64,000 bases of DNA, from NCBI GenBank assembly GCA_028768525.1, contig CP054837.1, positions 3,778,001 through 3,842,000 of the forward strand, read 5' to 3'. Within the stretch, counting starts at the first letter, position 1; every line of letters begins with the position of its first letter. The notes under the pieces are model-generated. The model searched no databases and was not told where the DNA came from. It was given only the letters and a program-made list of their open reading frames with translations. Origin of the DNA: Desulfobacter sp. Its GTDB lineage: Bacteria; Desulfobacterota; Desulfobacteria; Desulfobacterales; Desulfobacteraceae. A program made the translations under genes and the position numbers. Positions 25,286 to 34,510 of this stretch are shown piece after piece.

Positions 25286-27625
25286 ATGAAAAAAAGCGAT
25301 TATATATTCATATCAGGACGCAGATCTGAAAAAGACGGTGAAAAACGGATTCCTTCCAGGGTACTGGAAGAGATCATCCACCAGCATGTCCAGCGGGGCA
25401 ATAGAAAACTCGAAGTCCAGGCCTTTGGCCAGCACGGCATTGGCGGACGCCTCTGGGATGCCGGCTCCGATGAGATGAAGATCCGGATTATCGGCCATTC
25501 CGGCCAGAGAACCGGTTCCCTGGGCAATGCCAACACAACCATCGAGATCATGGGACCGGCCTCGGATGATATCGGCTGGCTCAATGCCGGGGCCGAGATT
25601 ATCGTCCACGGCAGCGCCTCCAACGGCGCCATGAACGGCGCGGCCCAGGGCCGGGTCTATATCGGGGGCAATATCGGCGCCCGGGGCATGACCATGACCA
25701 AGCGGAACCCCAGATTCGAACCGCCTGAACTCTGGGTTCTGGGCGCGGCCGGGGATTATTTCGGGGAGTTCATGGCCGGGGGCATTGCCGTGGTCTGCGG
25801 CCACGGATGCGAAGACCGGGAAAAACTTCTGGGCCACCGCCCCCTGGTGGGCATGGTGGGCGGCCAGGTTTTTGTCCGGGGAGATGCCAAGGGCTATTCC
25901 GATAAAGACGCCAAGGAAGTGGTCCTGGACGACAACGACTGGAAATGGCTGGTGAAAAACCTCAAGGTCTTCCTTGAGAAAATCGGGAAACAGGATATTT
26001 TCGGCCGCCTGGCCAACCGGGCGGACTGGAAGCTGTTCATGGCCAAAACCCCCCAGGAAAAGGCCGAAGGCCCTGACCGTGCTTCCATGTCCTGGTTCAG
26101 GGACCAGGTCTGGGACGCAGAGCTGGGGCGCGGCGGCCTCATCGGCGACCTCCAGGAGGTCGAGCGGGGCACCATTCCCCTGGTTGCCAAGGGTGACCAG
26201 AGACGGTATGTCCCGGTGTGGGAGCAGGGCAAGTATATTTCTCCCTGCCAGGCTTCATGCCCCACAGGCATCCCGGTCCAGGACCGCTGGGCCATGGTCC
26301 GGGCGGACAATATTGACGAGGCCGTTGCCATGGGTCTGGAATATACGCCTTTTCCGGCCACGGTCTGCGGGTATCTCTGTCCCTCTCCCTGTATGGCTTC
26401 CTGTACCCGGAACAACGCCTATATGAGCCCCATTGATGTCCGGCTGCTGGGCCGGGCCGGACAGGATGTGAAGCCGCCCAAACCCGGCAAAAAGAGTAAA
26501 AAGAAAATTGCCGTTATCGGCGGGGGGCCCGGCGGCATCTCAGCAGCCTGGCATCTCACCCTCAAGGGCCACACCCCCACCGTTTTTGAAACGGGCAAGG
26601 CCATCGGCGGTAAAATCGCCTCGGTCATCCCTGAATCCCGGGTGCCGGCAGATACACTGAATGCCGAACTGGATCGGGTGGGCTCCTTTATCAAGGACAT
26701 CCGGCTGGGCCAGGAAATAGATGCCGAATCATTTTACAAGATCAAGAATGACTACGATTTCACCGTGGTGGCCGCCGGGGCGAAAAAGCCCAGGACCCTG
26801 CCTGTAAAAGGGATTGACCGGGCCCTCTATGCCAATGATTTTCTGGAAGCGGCCAAGGCAGACAAGGCCAAACCGGGCAAGAAAATCGTCATCATCGGTG
26901 CGGGCAACGTGGGCTGTGACGTGGCCACCGAAGCCCATCGACTGGGGGCCAAGGATATTCTCCTCATCGATGTGCAGAAGCCCGCCGCCTTTGGCAAGGA
27001 AAAGGAGGATGCCGAGGCCTGCGGCGCCCAATTCCGCTGGCCCCTGTTCACCAAGGAAATCACAGCCCGTGGCGTGCTTCTGCAGGACGGGGAACTGCTC
27101 CCTGCGGACACCGTGGTGGTCTCCATCGGGGATGTGCCCGACCTGGGCTTCCTCGGTGACGAACTGGCCCTGGACAATGGATTCGTCAAGGTGGACAATA
27201 TCGGCCGGACCTCGGATTCCAGGGTGTTTGCCATCGGTGATGCCGTGGGCATCGGATTGATCACCGACGCCATCGGCGCAGGGAAGCGCGCGGCTGCGGC
27301 CATTGACCAGATTATTTCCGGACGGGCCCCGGACCAGGAAACCCTGGCACCCATGGTGGACAAGCAGCGGGTATCGCTGGCCTATTACGATCCCAGGCAT
27401 GACGCCGATGCCATGGACGAGTGCGGCCAGGATTGCGCCTCCTGCGGCAAGTGCCGGGATTGCGGCATCTGCGTAGCCGTTTGTCCCGAAGCGGCGATCT
27501 CCAGGCAGGATACCGCTGCGGGGTTCGAGTACGTGGTGGATGCCGATAAGTGCATCGGCTGCGGATTCTGCAAAGGGGCATGCCCCTGCGGCATCTGGGA
27601 GTTGGTGCCCAACTCTCCCCTATAG
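25286..27625 (+). CDS. Glutamate synthase GXGXG domain fused to GltD-like oxidoreductase and ferredoxin
   Basis: A 779-residue fusion. Residues 1-230 are the GXGXG beta-helix of GltB (repeated G-x-x-G-x-x-G turns such as GSASNGAMNGAAQGRVYIGGNIGARG). Residues about 310-700 are the GltD small subunit: N-terminal Fe-S cysteines (CQASCPTGIP, CGYLCPSPCMASC), FAD site VIGGGPGGISAAWHL and NAD(P) site IIGAGNVGCDVA. Residues 705-779 are a ferredoxin pair (CGKCRDCGICVAVCP, CIGCGFCKGACPCG). It completes the enzyme and feeds electrons from NAD(P)H or ferredoxin. Last gene of the operon; a strong terminator follows. Confidence 0.9.
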   Translation: MKKSDYIFISGRRSEKDGEKRIPSRVLEEIIHQHVQRGNRKLEVQAFGQHGIGGRLWDAGSDEMKIRIIGHSGQRTGSLGNANTTIEIMGPASDDIGWLNAGAEIIVHGSASNGAMNGAAQGRVYIGGNIGARGMTMTKRNPRFEPPELWVLGAAGDYFGEFMAGGIAVVCGHGCEDREKLLGHRPLVGMVGGQVFVRGDAKGYSDKDAKEVVLDDNDWKWLVKNLKVFLEKIGKQDIFGRLANRADWKLFMAKTPQEKAEGPDRASMSWFRDQVWDAELGRGGLIGDLQEVERGTIPLVAKGDQRRYVPVWEQGKYISPCQASCPTGIPVQDRWAMVRADNIDEAVAMGLEYTPFPATVCGYLCPSPCMASCTRNNAYMSPIDVRLLGRAGQDVKPPKPGKKSKKKIAVIGGGPGGISAAWHLTLKGHTPTVFETGKAIGGKIASVIPESRVPADTLNAELDRVGSFIKDIRLGQEIDAESFYKIKNDYDFTVVAAGAKKPRTLPVKGIDRALYANDFLEAAKADKAKPGKKIVIIGAGNVGCDVATEAHRLGAKDILLIDVQKPAAFGKEKEDAEACGAQFRWPLFTKEITARGVLLQDGELLPADTVVVSIGDVPDLGFLGDELALDNGFVKVDNIGRTSDSRVFAIGDAVGIGLITDAIGAGKRAAAAIDQIISGRAPDQETLAPMVDKQRVSLAYYDPRHDADAMDECGQDCASCGKCRDCGICVAVCPEAAISRQDTAAGFEYVVDADKCIGCGFCKGACPCGIWELVPNSPL

Positions 27626-27654
27626 GATAGCGCAAAATAAGATAGAGCAAATAA

Positions 27655-27696
27655 AAACACCGCCGGCCGGGGCAGGTTCCCCGGCCGGCGGTGTTT
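27655..27696. terminator. Bidirectional terminator between convergent genes
   Basis: An 18-bp perfect stem: 27655-27672 pairs with 27679-27696 around the loop CAGGTT. A-rich sequence on the left and T-rich on the right let it work for the glutamate synthase operon and the opposing chemoreceptor. Confidence 0.85.
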
Positions 27697-27715
27697 GTTT
27701 TAGCTTCGCTGCCTG

Positions 27716-29629
27716 TTAAGATTTTTTAAGGGGCAGGCCCCGTATCTGCCGGGCCTCCTGTGGGAGTTGTTTTGCCGGGGACGCTGCTAGCGCGGCCTGG
27801 GCGGCAGCCGTTTTTTCATTCCGGCCGTTGGCAATGGCGGTCAGATCCCGCACCACCTCTTTCATTTGTTCCGCCTGGCTGCTCAACTCCCTGGATGCCG
27901 ATGCGGATTCTTCTGCCGAGGCGGCATTTTGATGGACCACCCGGTCCATATGGGATACCGCGGTATTGACCTGTTCCACCCCCTGGGCCTGTTCGTCGGA
28001 AGCCCCGGCAATGTTGCCGATGAGTTCTCCCACCTTGCCGCTGCTCTGCCGGACCTCGGTAAAGGCTTCATTGGTACGGTTCACGATATCTGTGCCCTTG
28101 CTGACCCGGTCAATGGTCTGCTCGATCATGCCCGAGGTGTCCCTGGCCGCTTCTGCCGCTCTCAGGGCCAGGTTCCTTACTTCATCTGCCACAACGGCAA
28201 ACCCGGCCCCGGCTTCTCCGGCCCGGGCCGCTTCAACGGCGGCGTTCAGGGCCAGCAGGTTGGTCTGAAAGGCGATTTCGTCAATTGTTTTAATGATTTT
28301 TGAGATTTCCTGGCCTGCGGTGTTAATATCGGCCATGGATCGGTTCAGCTCCTCCATGGACTGGTCGGCCCGGGTCACCACCTCCCCTGTGTGGACCATG
28401 AGGGTGTTGGCCTCTTTGGAGTTGTCTGCGTTTTGCCTGGCCACCGAGGAGATTTCCTCAAGGGAGGCCGAGGTCTCCTCAATGGAGGCGGCCTGTTCCG
28501 TGGCCCCTTCAGCCAGGATCTGGCTGGCTTCGGAGACCTGGCCCGAGGCATCGGCCACCTGGTGGGCGCTGTCGGAAAGGGCACTGATGATACGGTTCAG
28601 GGGAGCGGTGACCCCCCTGACGGCAAAGACCAGGGGGATACCTACGCCCAGGGCCAGGGCCAGGCAGAGCAGGGCCACGCCCCAGCGGATGGTGGTAAGG
28701 CTGTTGAAAAGGTCTGAGGCGTTATAAACAAAGGCGATGACCCCGATCTGGTCTCCATTGAAATTTTTCACGGGAAATACGCTGACCATATCGTCATCAA
28801 TCCGTTCCTTGACCGTTCCCTGCTTTCCCCGGGCCAGGAGTCCTGCCGAGACCACCCTGTCCGTCCGCTTTTTATCCGTGGAACTGACAAAGACGAATTC
28901 ATTGCCCACCACCGGGTTTTTTTCGGGCTTCTGCAGCCGGGTGGCAATGGGCAGAAACTCCTTGTTCATATAGACGGCAATATATTCTTTTTTGCTGGAA
29001 ATGCTGAATTTTACCACCGGGTCAAAGGTGGAGAGGACCTCCACCGAGCCCAGGTATTTTTTATCGTCGGAAAAGACCGGTGCCAGGCCCCTGATGGCAA
29101 AACCGCCCCGGCCGATTTCAATGCCCTTGATGGGATCGTGATTGCCTTTACCGATGGTCAGGATGGTATTCCTGAAGGAGGTGAGGTCGTCGCTTTTGTT
29201 TTGTTTGGACTTCCACAGGCGCAGCAGGCTTCTGGCCGGAGGCAGGTGGAAGTGTATCCTGAAATTTCCTTTTACCACATGGCCGTAGCCCTCTTCCAGG
29301 GAACTGAAGAAGGCCCTGAGTTCTCCCCTGGCCGCTTCCATGGCCGGTTCCTTTGCATCGGCAATATTTCCGGTGTAGGCGGTTGCATAGGCCTGCTGAA
29401 CGGCGTCGGCCCGGCTGAACAGGGCGGCTTCGGACAATACTTTGGCTGAGACCCGCTCAACGGAGGTATAGATATCCTTGATTTTCGCATCAATCACATT
29501 GTCCAGATTCGCATGGATCATGCGTTTTGAGGTAATGTTGCCCAAAATGAAGAGGGCGGCGGAGAAAAGGATGACCATGACGATGACCGGCATGATGATC
29601 CGGACACCAAGCTTCTGCCGTTTGAACAT
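27716..29629 (-). CDS. Methyl-accepting chemotaxis protein with periplasmic sensor
   Basis: A chemoreceptor of about 637 residues. The frame runs 39 codons farther upstream, but GGAGGT lies directly before the ATG at 29629 (MFKRQKLG), so this start is used. Transmembrane helix 1 spans residues 9-30; a large periplasmic sensor of the double-Cache/dCache-like type follows (FNFRIHFHLPPARSLLRLWK-like stretch with GGFAIRGLAPVFSDDKKYLGSVEV); helix 2 is near residue 325. The signalling tip reads IDEIAFQTNLLALNAAVEAARAGEAGAGFAVVADEVRNLA, the F-Q-T-N form. It follows the ParB-like/Lrp gene by 46 bp on the same strand. Confidence 0.92.
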   Translation of the reverse strand: MFKRQKLGVRIIMPVIVMVILFSAALFILGNITSKRMIHANLDNVIDAKIKDIYTSVERVSAKVLSEAALFSRADAVQQAYATAYTGNIADAKEPAMEAARGELRAFFSSLEEGYGHVVKGNFRIHFHLPPARSLLRLWKSKQNKSDDLTSFRNTILTIGKGNHDPIKGIEIGRGGFAIRGLAPVFSDDKKYLGSVEVLSTFDPVVKFSISSKKEYIAVYMNKEFLPIATRLQKPEKNPVVGNEFVFVSSTDKKRTDRVVSAGLLARGKQGTVKERIDDDMVSVFPVKNFNGDQIGVIAFVYNASDLFNSLTTIRWGVALLCLALALGVGIPLVFAVRGVTAPLNRIISALSDSAHQVADASGQVSEASQILAEGATEQAASIEETSASLEEISSVARQNADNSKEANTLMVHTGEVVTRADQSMEELNRSMADINTAGQEISKIIKTIDEIAFQTNLLALNAAVEAARAGEAGAGFAVVADEVRNLALRAAEAARDTSGMIEQTIDRVSKGTDIVNRTNEAFTEVRQSSGKVGELIGNIAGASDEQAQGVEQVNTAVSHMDRVVHQNAASAEESASASRELSSQAEQMKEVVRDLTAIANGRNEKTAAAQAALAASPAKQLPQEARQIRGLPLKKS

Positions 29630-29675
29630 GGGGACCTCCGTGAATGTTGAGGATACTCTGCTTGCCCGGCGGATA

Positions 29676-30764
29676 TCAGGTGTTAAACAGGGTTTTGACC
29701 TTTGAAATACCGGGGATGATCGTCTGGGTCCTGTTGATGCCCTCAATGCGGCGGATGTGGTGGTCGACGAATTCAGCTATGGTTTCGGCATCTGAGGCCA
29801 GAAAGTCTCTTTGTAATACCATTTTCACCAAAATGTCAATGCTGCCGTGGACCGAGTGGACCTCCTGAATTTCGTCAAGGGCATAAAGGGCTTCCAGGAT
29901 TTCGTTCTGGGTGGCCACGCCGACATTGATGAAAACAAAGGCGGTGATGGTCCGCTTCATCTCCGGGTATTCCGGAGTGGTTTTTTCCAGCATGGATTTC
30001 CTGAAGGCCTCCATGCTTTTTGGAATGACCTGGTCGATGCCGATGCCGTATTTCCTGCCGGCCTTCCGGGTCCAGTGGTGGTACGAAATATAGGTGTACA
30101 GGTCGGCGATGCCCCGGTCGGGAAAGTATTTGAGCAGGCCGCTGCTGTTGATGATGGCCGTCATGGGAAGGTAGATGGTGTTATGCCAGTCCTTGGCCGC
30201 CTTCTGCAGGTCGCAGTCCCGTCCGGACTGGGCCGCCAGGTAGATTTGGTGCTTCAGTATTTGTTTTTCAAGAAAATTGTATTTGCCGATTTCAGTGAGA
30301 TCTATCTTTTCTTTCAGTTTGGTCTTATCGAAGAATTTTTTCTTTTCAATATAGATGAGGTTTTCCATGGTATTCCGGCCCGATAGCAGTTCCACCACCT
30401 TGGCCTTTATATCCGTCCACCCCAGTTCTTTGGCTGCAGCCACCCGGTGGTTCCCGTCCAGAACATAGTAATCGTTTCGGATCTGGTAGAGGCTCACCGG
30501 CGGCAGGCCCCCGCCTTCCCGCATGGTTCGCTTTATGTCTGCAAACCGTTTCCCCGATACATGTTTTTTCGGCCGGAACCTGGAATCGAAATCATGGTAT
30601 TTGCCGACGCTTCCGGTGATCTTGTCCAAGGGCACGGAGATGTTTCCGTGGTCAATGAATTCGACATCTTCTTCCTCGGCCTGCTGTTCATTAAAGGAAG
30701 AGACATGGTCGGTGTCCTCCTCCGGCGGCTTGCCGGAGAAAAGCTGCTTGAAAAACTTTATCAT
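29676..30764 (-). CDS. ParB/sulfiredoxin-fold protein fused to Lrp-type ligand domain
   Basis: A 362-residue protein of unusual make-up. Residues about 40-140 look like a ParB-type nuclease/Srx fold, with the core YYVLDGNHRVAAAKELGW; the GNHR motif matches the G-x-H/N-R of that fold. A basic helical middle follows (residues 150-265). Residues about 275-350 resemble the RAM/ACT ligand domain of Lrp/AsnC regulators (RTITAFVFINVGVATQNEILEALYALDEIQEVHSVHGSIDILVKMVL). No helix-turn-helix of Lrp is seen. It is the likely first gene of a unit with the chemoreceptor; function unknown, possibly sensing an amino acid. Confidence 0.7.
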   Translation of the reverse strand: MIKFFKQLFSGKPPEEDTDHVSSFNEQQAEEEDVEFIDHGNISVPLDKITGSVGKYHDFDSRFRPKKHVSGKRFADIKRTMREGGGLPPVSLYQIRNDYYVLDGNHRVAAAKELGWTDIKAKVVELLSGRNTMENLIYIEKKKFFDKTKLKEKIDLTEIGKYNFLEKQILKHQIYLAAQSGRDCDLQKAAKDWHNTIYLPMTAIINSSGLLKYFPDRGIADLYTYISYHHWTRKAGRKYGIGIDQVIPKSMEAFRKSMLEKTTPEYPEMKRTITAFVFINVGVATQNEILEALYALDEIQEVHSVHGSIDILVKMVLQRDFLASDAETIAEFVDHHIRRIEGINRTQTIIPGISKVKTLFNT

Positions 30765-30795
30765 GGTCAGACCTCATCTGATTCATTTATTGGAT

Positions 30796-31422
30796 TCAGA
30801 TATCGATTAATGTATGTCCGCAGGTGTTGATCACCTGTGTTTCCTTTACCCGGGTGACCCGGTCTTCAAAGGTGTTAAACGCATCATGGATGTGGCCGTG
30901 GATAAAATAATCCGGGGCCAGCTTTGCAATAAGGCGGTTAAAGCAGTCAAATCCCCGGTGGCAGGGATCCTCCCGGTCATGGATATGGCGTGGGGAGGCG
31001 TGGGTGACCACCATATGGATGGGTTTCTTCCGCCAGATTTTAAGTCCCATCCAGAAAATGTTTTTTTTCATTTCAGCTTCGGTATACTGGTTGGGTCCGC
31101 CATTATACCACATGGACCCTTCCAGGCCCAGGATGTTCAGGCTGCCCACGCTGATAATCCTGCCGTGGATGTTTTCGCATCCCATGGTATTTTCCCTGGT
31201 GTAGCGGATGTCGTGGTTACCCCGCACATAGTAAAGAGGGGCGTCCAGGCGGTCCCGGAGCATGGCGATGTATTCCGGTGCCAGGTCGCCGCAGGAGATG
31301 ATGAGGTCCACCGGTCCCAGGGTGCGTTTTTCTATTTTCCGGGTCAGCTCCCTGTCAATGAAGTCAGATACGGCCAGCAGTCTTAAATTGTGTTTCCGGA
31401 TCGAAGTCGGTACGGCGCCCAT
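30796..31422 (-). CDS. Calcineurin-like metallophosphoesterase
   Basis: A 208-residue single-domain phosphoesterase. Metal ligands are visible in order: SDF (weak first D), ISCGDLAP, VRGNHD (GNH[DE] motif), VTHASPR and GHIHDAF. The usual first D-x-H is altered to VSDFIDR, so the first site may differ. Such proteins hydrolyse phosphomono- or diesters, sometimes nucleotides. The gene lies just upstream (32 bp) of the ParB-like/Lrp gene, on the same strand, so the three genes 31422 to 27716 may be co-transcribed. Confidence 0.83.
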   Translation of the reverse strand: MGAVPTSIRKHNLRLLAVSDFIDRELTRKIEKRTLGPVDLIISCGDLAPEYIAMLRDRLDAPLYYVRGNHDIRYTRENTMGCENIHGRIISVGSLNILGLEGSMWYNGGPNQYTEAEMKKNIFWMGLKIWRKKPIHMVVTHASPRHIHDREDPCHRGFDCFNRLIAKLAPDYFIHGHIHDAFNTFEDRVTRVKETQVINTCGHTLIDI

Positions 31423-31824
31423 GCAAAAAAATCCTTAAGGTTAATCTCCGGGCAATCATACGACGGATTTTCCCGGCAAGTCAACCGGGTACGAAATTCC
31501 GGCGAGGTAGAAATTAAAATGGATAAACCATTCTTTTAATGATTCCTCCGGCTTAGGTGGATTTATTTATTGAAGCGGCAAAAATCCTGCCGGCGAAGGG
31601 GGATTGGGTGTTGACATTTTATAAGTTGCGGGATATGTGGCTAATATGGTAGCAACATCGGCGAAATCCGGGCTATTGGGGAAATAGTCCTTGCCATTTG
31701 GAAAATTTATGCTAAGTATTAATTTCACTAATAGGAGGGTGTAACATTATTTAATCTTGATGATCGTTTACCCGGATTCCATGCTGGATGCGGGCAGCGC
31801 GTCAACCAATTTAGGAGGAGAAAG
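31423..31824. other. Divergent intergenic region before the amino-acid importer
   Basis: About 400 AT-leaning bases. TTGACA at 31611-31616 with TATGTG at 31634-31639 (17-base spacer) is a possible promoter for the importer, about 185 bp upstream of the binding-protein gene. No gene or sigma-54 site was recognised. AGGAGGAG (31813-31820) is the ribosome site of the next gene. Confidence 0.4.
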
Positions 31825-32649
31825 ATGAAAAAAGTTCTTGTTTCGTTATTTGTACTGGCATTCCTATTTGTATCCGCCCCGGCCTTCAGTGCCGACATCA
31901 ATCTGGCCAAAACGTCCACCATTGAGTCCATCGTAAAATCAGGGCAGCTGCGCGTCGGTTTTGAATCCGGCTACCTCCCCTTTGAGATGACCAACACCAA
32001 GGGACAGTACATCGGCTTTGATGTTGATATGGCAAAAGCCCTGTCCAAGGCCATGGGCGTTAAATACGCACCGGTGAACACTGCTTGGGACGGCATCATC
32101 CCCGGCCTGATCACCGACAAGTATGACATCATCATTTCCGGTATGACCCTGACCCAGGAAAGAAACCTGGCCATCAACTTCACCGAGCCCTACATCGTTG
32201 TGGGACAGGCCATCCTGGTCAACAAAAAACACGCCGGCAAAATCAAATCCTACAAAGACCTTAACGATCCCAAATACACCGTATGCTCCAAACTGGGCAC
32301 CACCGGCGAACAGGCCGTTAAACGCCTGATCCCCAAAGCCACCTACAAATCCTTTGAGGTTGAAGCCGAAGCCTGCATGGAAGTTATCCAGGGCAATGCC
32401 GACGCCACTGTATACGATCTTCCCCTGGTCGAGTTCTTCCAGGCCACCCACGGCGAAGGCAAAACCTTTGCCCTGAACAAACCTTTTACCTTTGAGCCCC
32501 TGGCCATGGCAGTGAAAAAGGGCGATCCCGATTTCCTGAACTTCCTGAACAACTTCATCCGCCAGTATAAAAACGACGGCAGATGGCAGAAATCCTATGA
32601 CAAATGGATCAAGTCCAACGAATGGCAGAAAGATCTTGCAGCAGAATAA
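31825..32649 (+). CDS. Polar amino-acid ABC transporter, periplasmic binding protein
   Basis: A 274-residue family 3 binding protein. A signal peptide (MKKVLVSLFVLAFLFVSAPAF, cut near residue 22) precedes the mature domain with GQLRVGFESGYLPFEMTNTKGQYIGFDVDMAKALSKAMG and GMTLTQERNLAINFTEPY. It captures an amino acid in the periplasm and passes it to the permease encoded next. A hairpin terminator separates it from the permease, so it is likely made in excess. Exact ligand not predictable. Confidence 0.93.
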   Translation: MKKVLVSLFVLAFLFVSAPAFSADINLAKTSTIESIVKSGQLRVGFESGYLPFEMTNTKGQYIGFDVDMAKALSKAMGVKYAPVNTAWDGIIPGLITDKYDIIISGMTLTQERNLAINFTEPYIVVGQAILVNKKHAGKIKSYKDLNDPKYTVCSKLGTTGEQAVKRLIPKATYKSFEVEAEACMEVIQGNADATVYDLPLVEFFQATHGEGKTFALNKPFTFEPLAMAVKKGDPDFLNFLNNFIRQYKNDGRWQKSYDKWIKSNEWQKDLAAE

Positions 32650-32678
32650 AAGTCAGGTTGCTGGGTAGAATTTAATAA

Positions 32679-32732
32679 AGGGCCGGCAGTCGCCAACCGC
32701 GCAGGTTTGGCCGATTGCCGGCCCTCTTTTTT
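32679..32732 (+). terminator. Internal terminator between binding protein and permease genes
   Basis: AGGGCCGGCA (32679-32688) pairs with TGCCGGCCCT (32716-32725) and is followed by a T-run (32727-32732). It lies only 12 bases before the permease start, so partial read-through would set a binding-protein-rich ratio. Confidence 0.8.
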
Positions 32733-32743
32733 AAGGCGAAATT

Positions 32744-33760
32744 ATGGAAGAAAAAGTATCCAACATCAAGCGGCTGAGCAACCCCACGGCTTACACCGCT
32801 TCCGTGATCGGATTTATTGTCCTGATCTGCACGGTCATCGGCGCCGTATACGGGGCCACCGTGGCCGTGGATTACCAGTGGCGCTGGTTTAAGGTGCCCA
32901 AATATTTTATGTACAAACCAGTGGTGGCCATCCATGCCGAGGGGGACGGTGAAATCAAAACCATTGCCCCGAACAAGGATAAGGTTGCCATTACCGTCGA
33001 AATCGACGGCGACGAAACCACCTATACCGTTCCCAAGGGGTCCTTTGACTGGGTCGAAGGGGATATGGTTTCCCCCGGGGATATCATTGCCGAATACGAA
33101 GGGGGCTGGAAACCGGGCATCCTTGCCAAGGGGCTATGGGTCACCCTGAAAATTTCATTTATTTCCACGATCCTGGGGATCCTGCTGGGCATCATCGGCG
33201 GGGTGGCCAGGGTGTCGGATACGCCGGTGCTCAAATGGTCGGCCATCACCTATGTGGAAATCATCAGGGGGTCGCCCCTGCTGGTTCAGATCATGATTTT
33301 TTATTTTGTTCTGGGCACCACCATGAATTCCATTCTGATGATGAACGGGATTCCCAAGCTCAATCCGGAATGGTACGGTATCATGGCGCTCTCCGTGTTC
33401 ACCGGTGCCTATGTGGTGGAGATTGTCAGGGCCGGTATCGAGGCCATCCATCCCGGACAGGTGGAAGCGGCAAGGTCCCAGGGCATGACCTATTTCCAGT
33501 GTATGTTTCACATCATCCTGCCCCAGGCCCTGAAAACCATCCTGCCGCCCCTGGCCGGCCAGTTCATCAACCTGATCAAGGACTCCTCCCTGCTGGGCAT
33601 GATTTCCATCCGGGAATTGACCAAGGCCACCCGTGAGGGGATCACGACAAGCCTCCAGACTTTTGAGCTCTGGTTTGTCTGTGCCATCCTTTACCTGAGC
33701 ATGACCTTTACGCTTTCCATGTTTGTCCAGTATCTGGAAAGGAGGACGGCTACAAGATGA
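32744..33760 (+). CDS. Amino-acid ABC transporter permease with periplasmic insertion
   Basis: A 338-residue permease, longer than the usual 215-240. Residue 18-42 form an extra helix, then residues 45-120 make a soluble, beta-rich segment (EGDGEIKTIAPNKDKVAITVEIDGDETTYTVPKG) before the standard HisM/GlnP fold. The fold starts with KGLWVTLKISFISTILGILLG and contains the EAA coupling loop VEAARSQGMTYFQCMFHIILPQA. It forms the membrane channel with the ATPase whose gene overlaps it by 4 bp. The inserted domain is discussed as a finding. Confidence 0.9.
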   Translation: MEEKVSNIKRLSNPTAYTASVIGFIVLICTVIGAVYGATVAVDYQWRWFKVPKYFMYKPVVAIHAEGDGEIKTIAPNKDKVAITVEIDGDETTYTVPKGSFDWVEGDMVSPGDIIAEYEGGWKPGILAKGLWVTLKISFISTILGILLGIIGGVARVSDTPVLKWSAITYVEIIRGSPLLVQIMIFYFVLGTTMNSILMMNGIPKLNPEWYGIMALSVFTGAYVVEIVRAGIEAIHPGQVEAARSQGMTYFQCMFHIILPQALKTILPPLAGQFINLIKDSSLLGMISIRELTKATREGITTSLQTFELWFVCAILYLSMTFTLSMFVQYLERRTATR

Positions 33761-34488
33761 TAGAAGTCAAAAATATCTATAAGACATTTTTCGTCCCCCA
33801 CGAGGTCAAGGCCCTGGTGGATGTTACCAATACCATAAACGCCGGCGAGGTGGTGGTGGTCATCGGGCCCTCCGGCTCGGGCAAATCCACCTTCCTGCGC
33901 TGCCTCAATCGCCTGGAAACCGCCGACCACGGCCAGATCATGGTGGACGGGGTGGATATATTCGATCCCAAAACCGACATCAACAAGGTCAGGATGGAAA
34001 TGGGAATGGTCTTCCAGTCATTCAACCTTTTCCCCCACCAGACCATCCTCGGCAACGTGACCCTTGCCCAGAAACTGGTGAGGAAACGGACCAAAAAGGA
34101 GCGGGAGGACAAGGCCATGGCCCTGCTGGAAAAAGTGGGCATCGCCAACAAGGCCAATGCCTGGCCTTCCAATCTTTCCGGCGGCCAGCAGCAGCGGGTG
34201 GCCATTGCCAGGGCACTGGCCATGGATCCCAAGATCATGCTCTTTGACGAGCCCACCTCGGCCCTGGACCCGGAAATGATCGGCGAGGTCCTGGATGTCA
34301 TGAAAACCCTGGCCAAAGAAGGCATGACCATGGTCTGCGTCACCCATGAAATGGGCTTTGCCCGGGAAGTGGCCGACCGGGTCATTTTCATGGACGAGGG
34401 TAAGATCATAGAAGAGGGGACCCCGGAGCATTTTTTCACCAACCCCACCCATGCCCGTACCCAGCTCTTTCTCAAGCAGATCCTTTAG
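33757..34488 (+). CDS. Amino-acid ABC transporter ATP-binding protein
   Basis: A 243-residue ATPase of the GlnQ/HisP type. Walker A is GPSGSGKST (residues 34-42), the Q-loop MVFQSFNLFPHQT follows, the signature is LSGGQQQRVAIARAL, Walker B is MLFDEPTSALDPE, and the switch histidine is in CVTHEMGFAREVADRV. It powers the importer from the cytoplasmic face. It overlaps the permease by 4 bp and is closed by a terminator at 34511. Confidence 0.96.
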   Translation: MIEVKNIYKTFFVPHEVKALVDVTNTINAGEVVVVIGPSGSGKSTFLRCLNRLETADHGQIMVDGVDIFDPKTDINKVRMEMGMVFQSFNLFPHQTILGNVTLAQKLVRKRTKKEREDKAMALLEKVGIANKANAWPSNLSGGQQQRVAIARALAMDPKIMLFDEPTSALDPEMIGEVLDVMKTLAKEGMTMVCVTHEMGFAREVADRVIFMDEGKIIEEGTPEHFFTNPTHARTQLFLKQIL

Positions 34489-34510
34489 GGACGTGTTGTT
34501 TAAAATGGAT

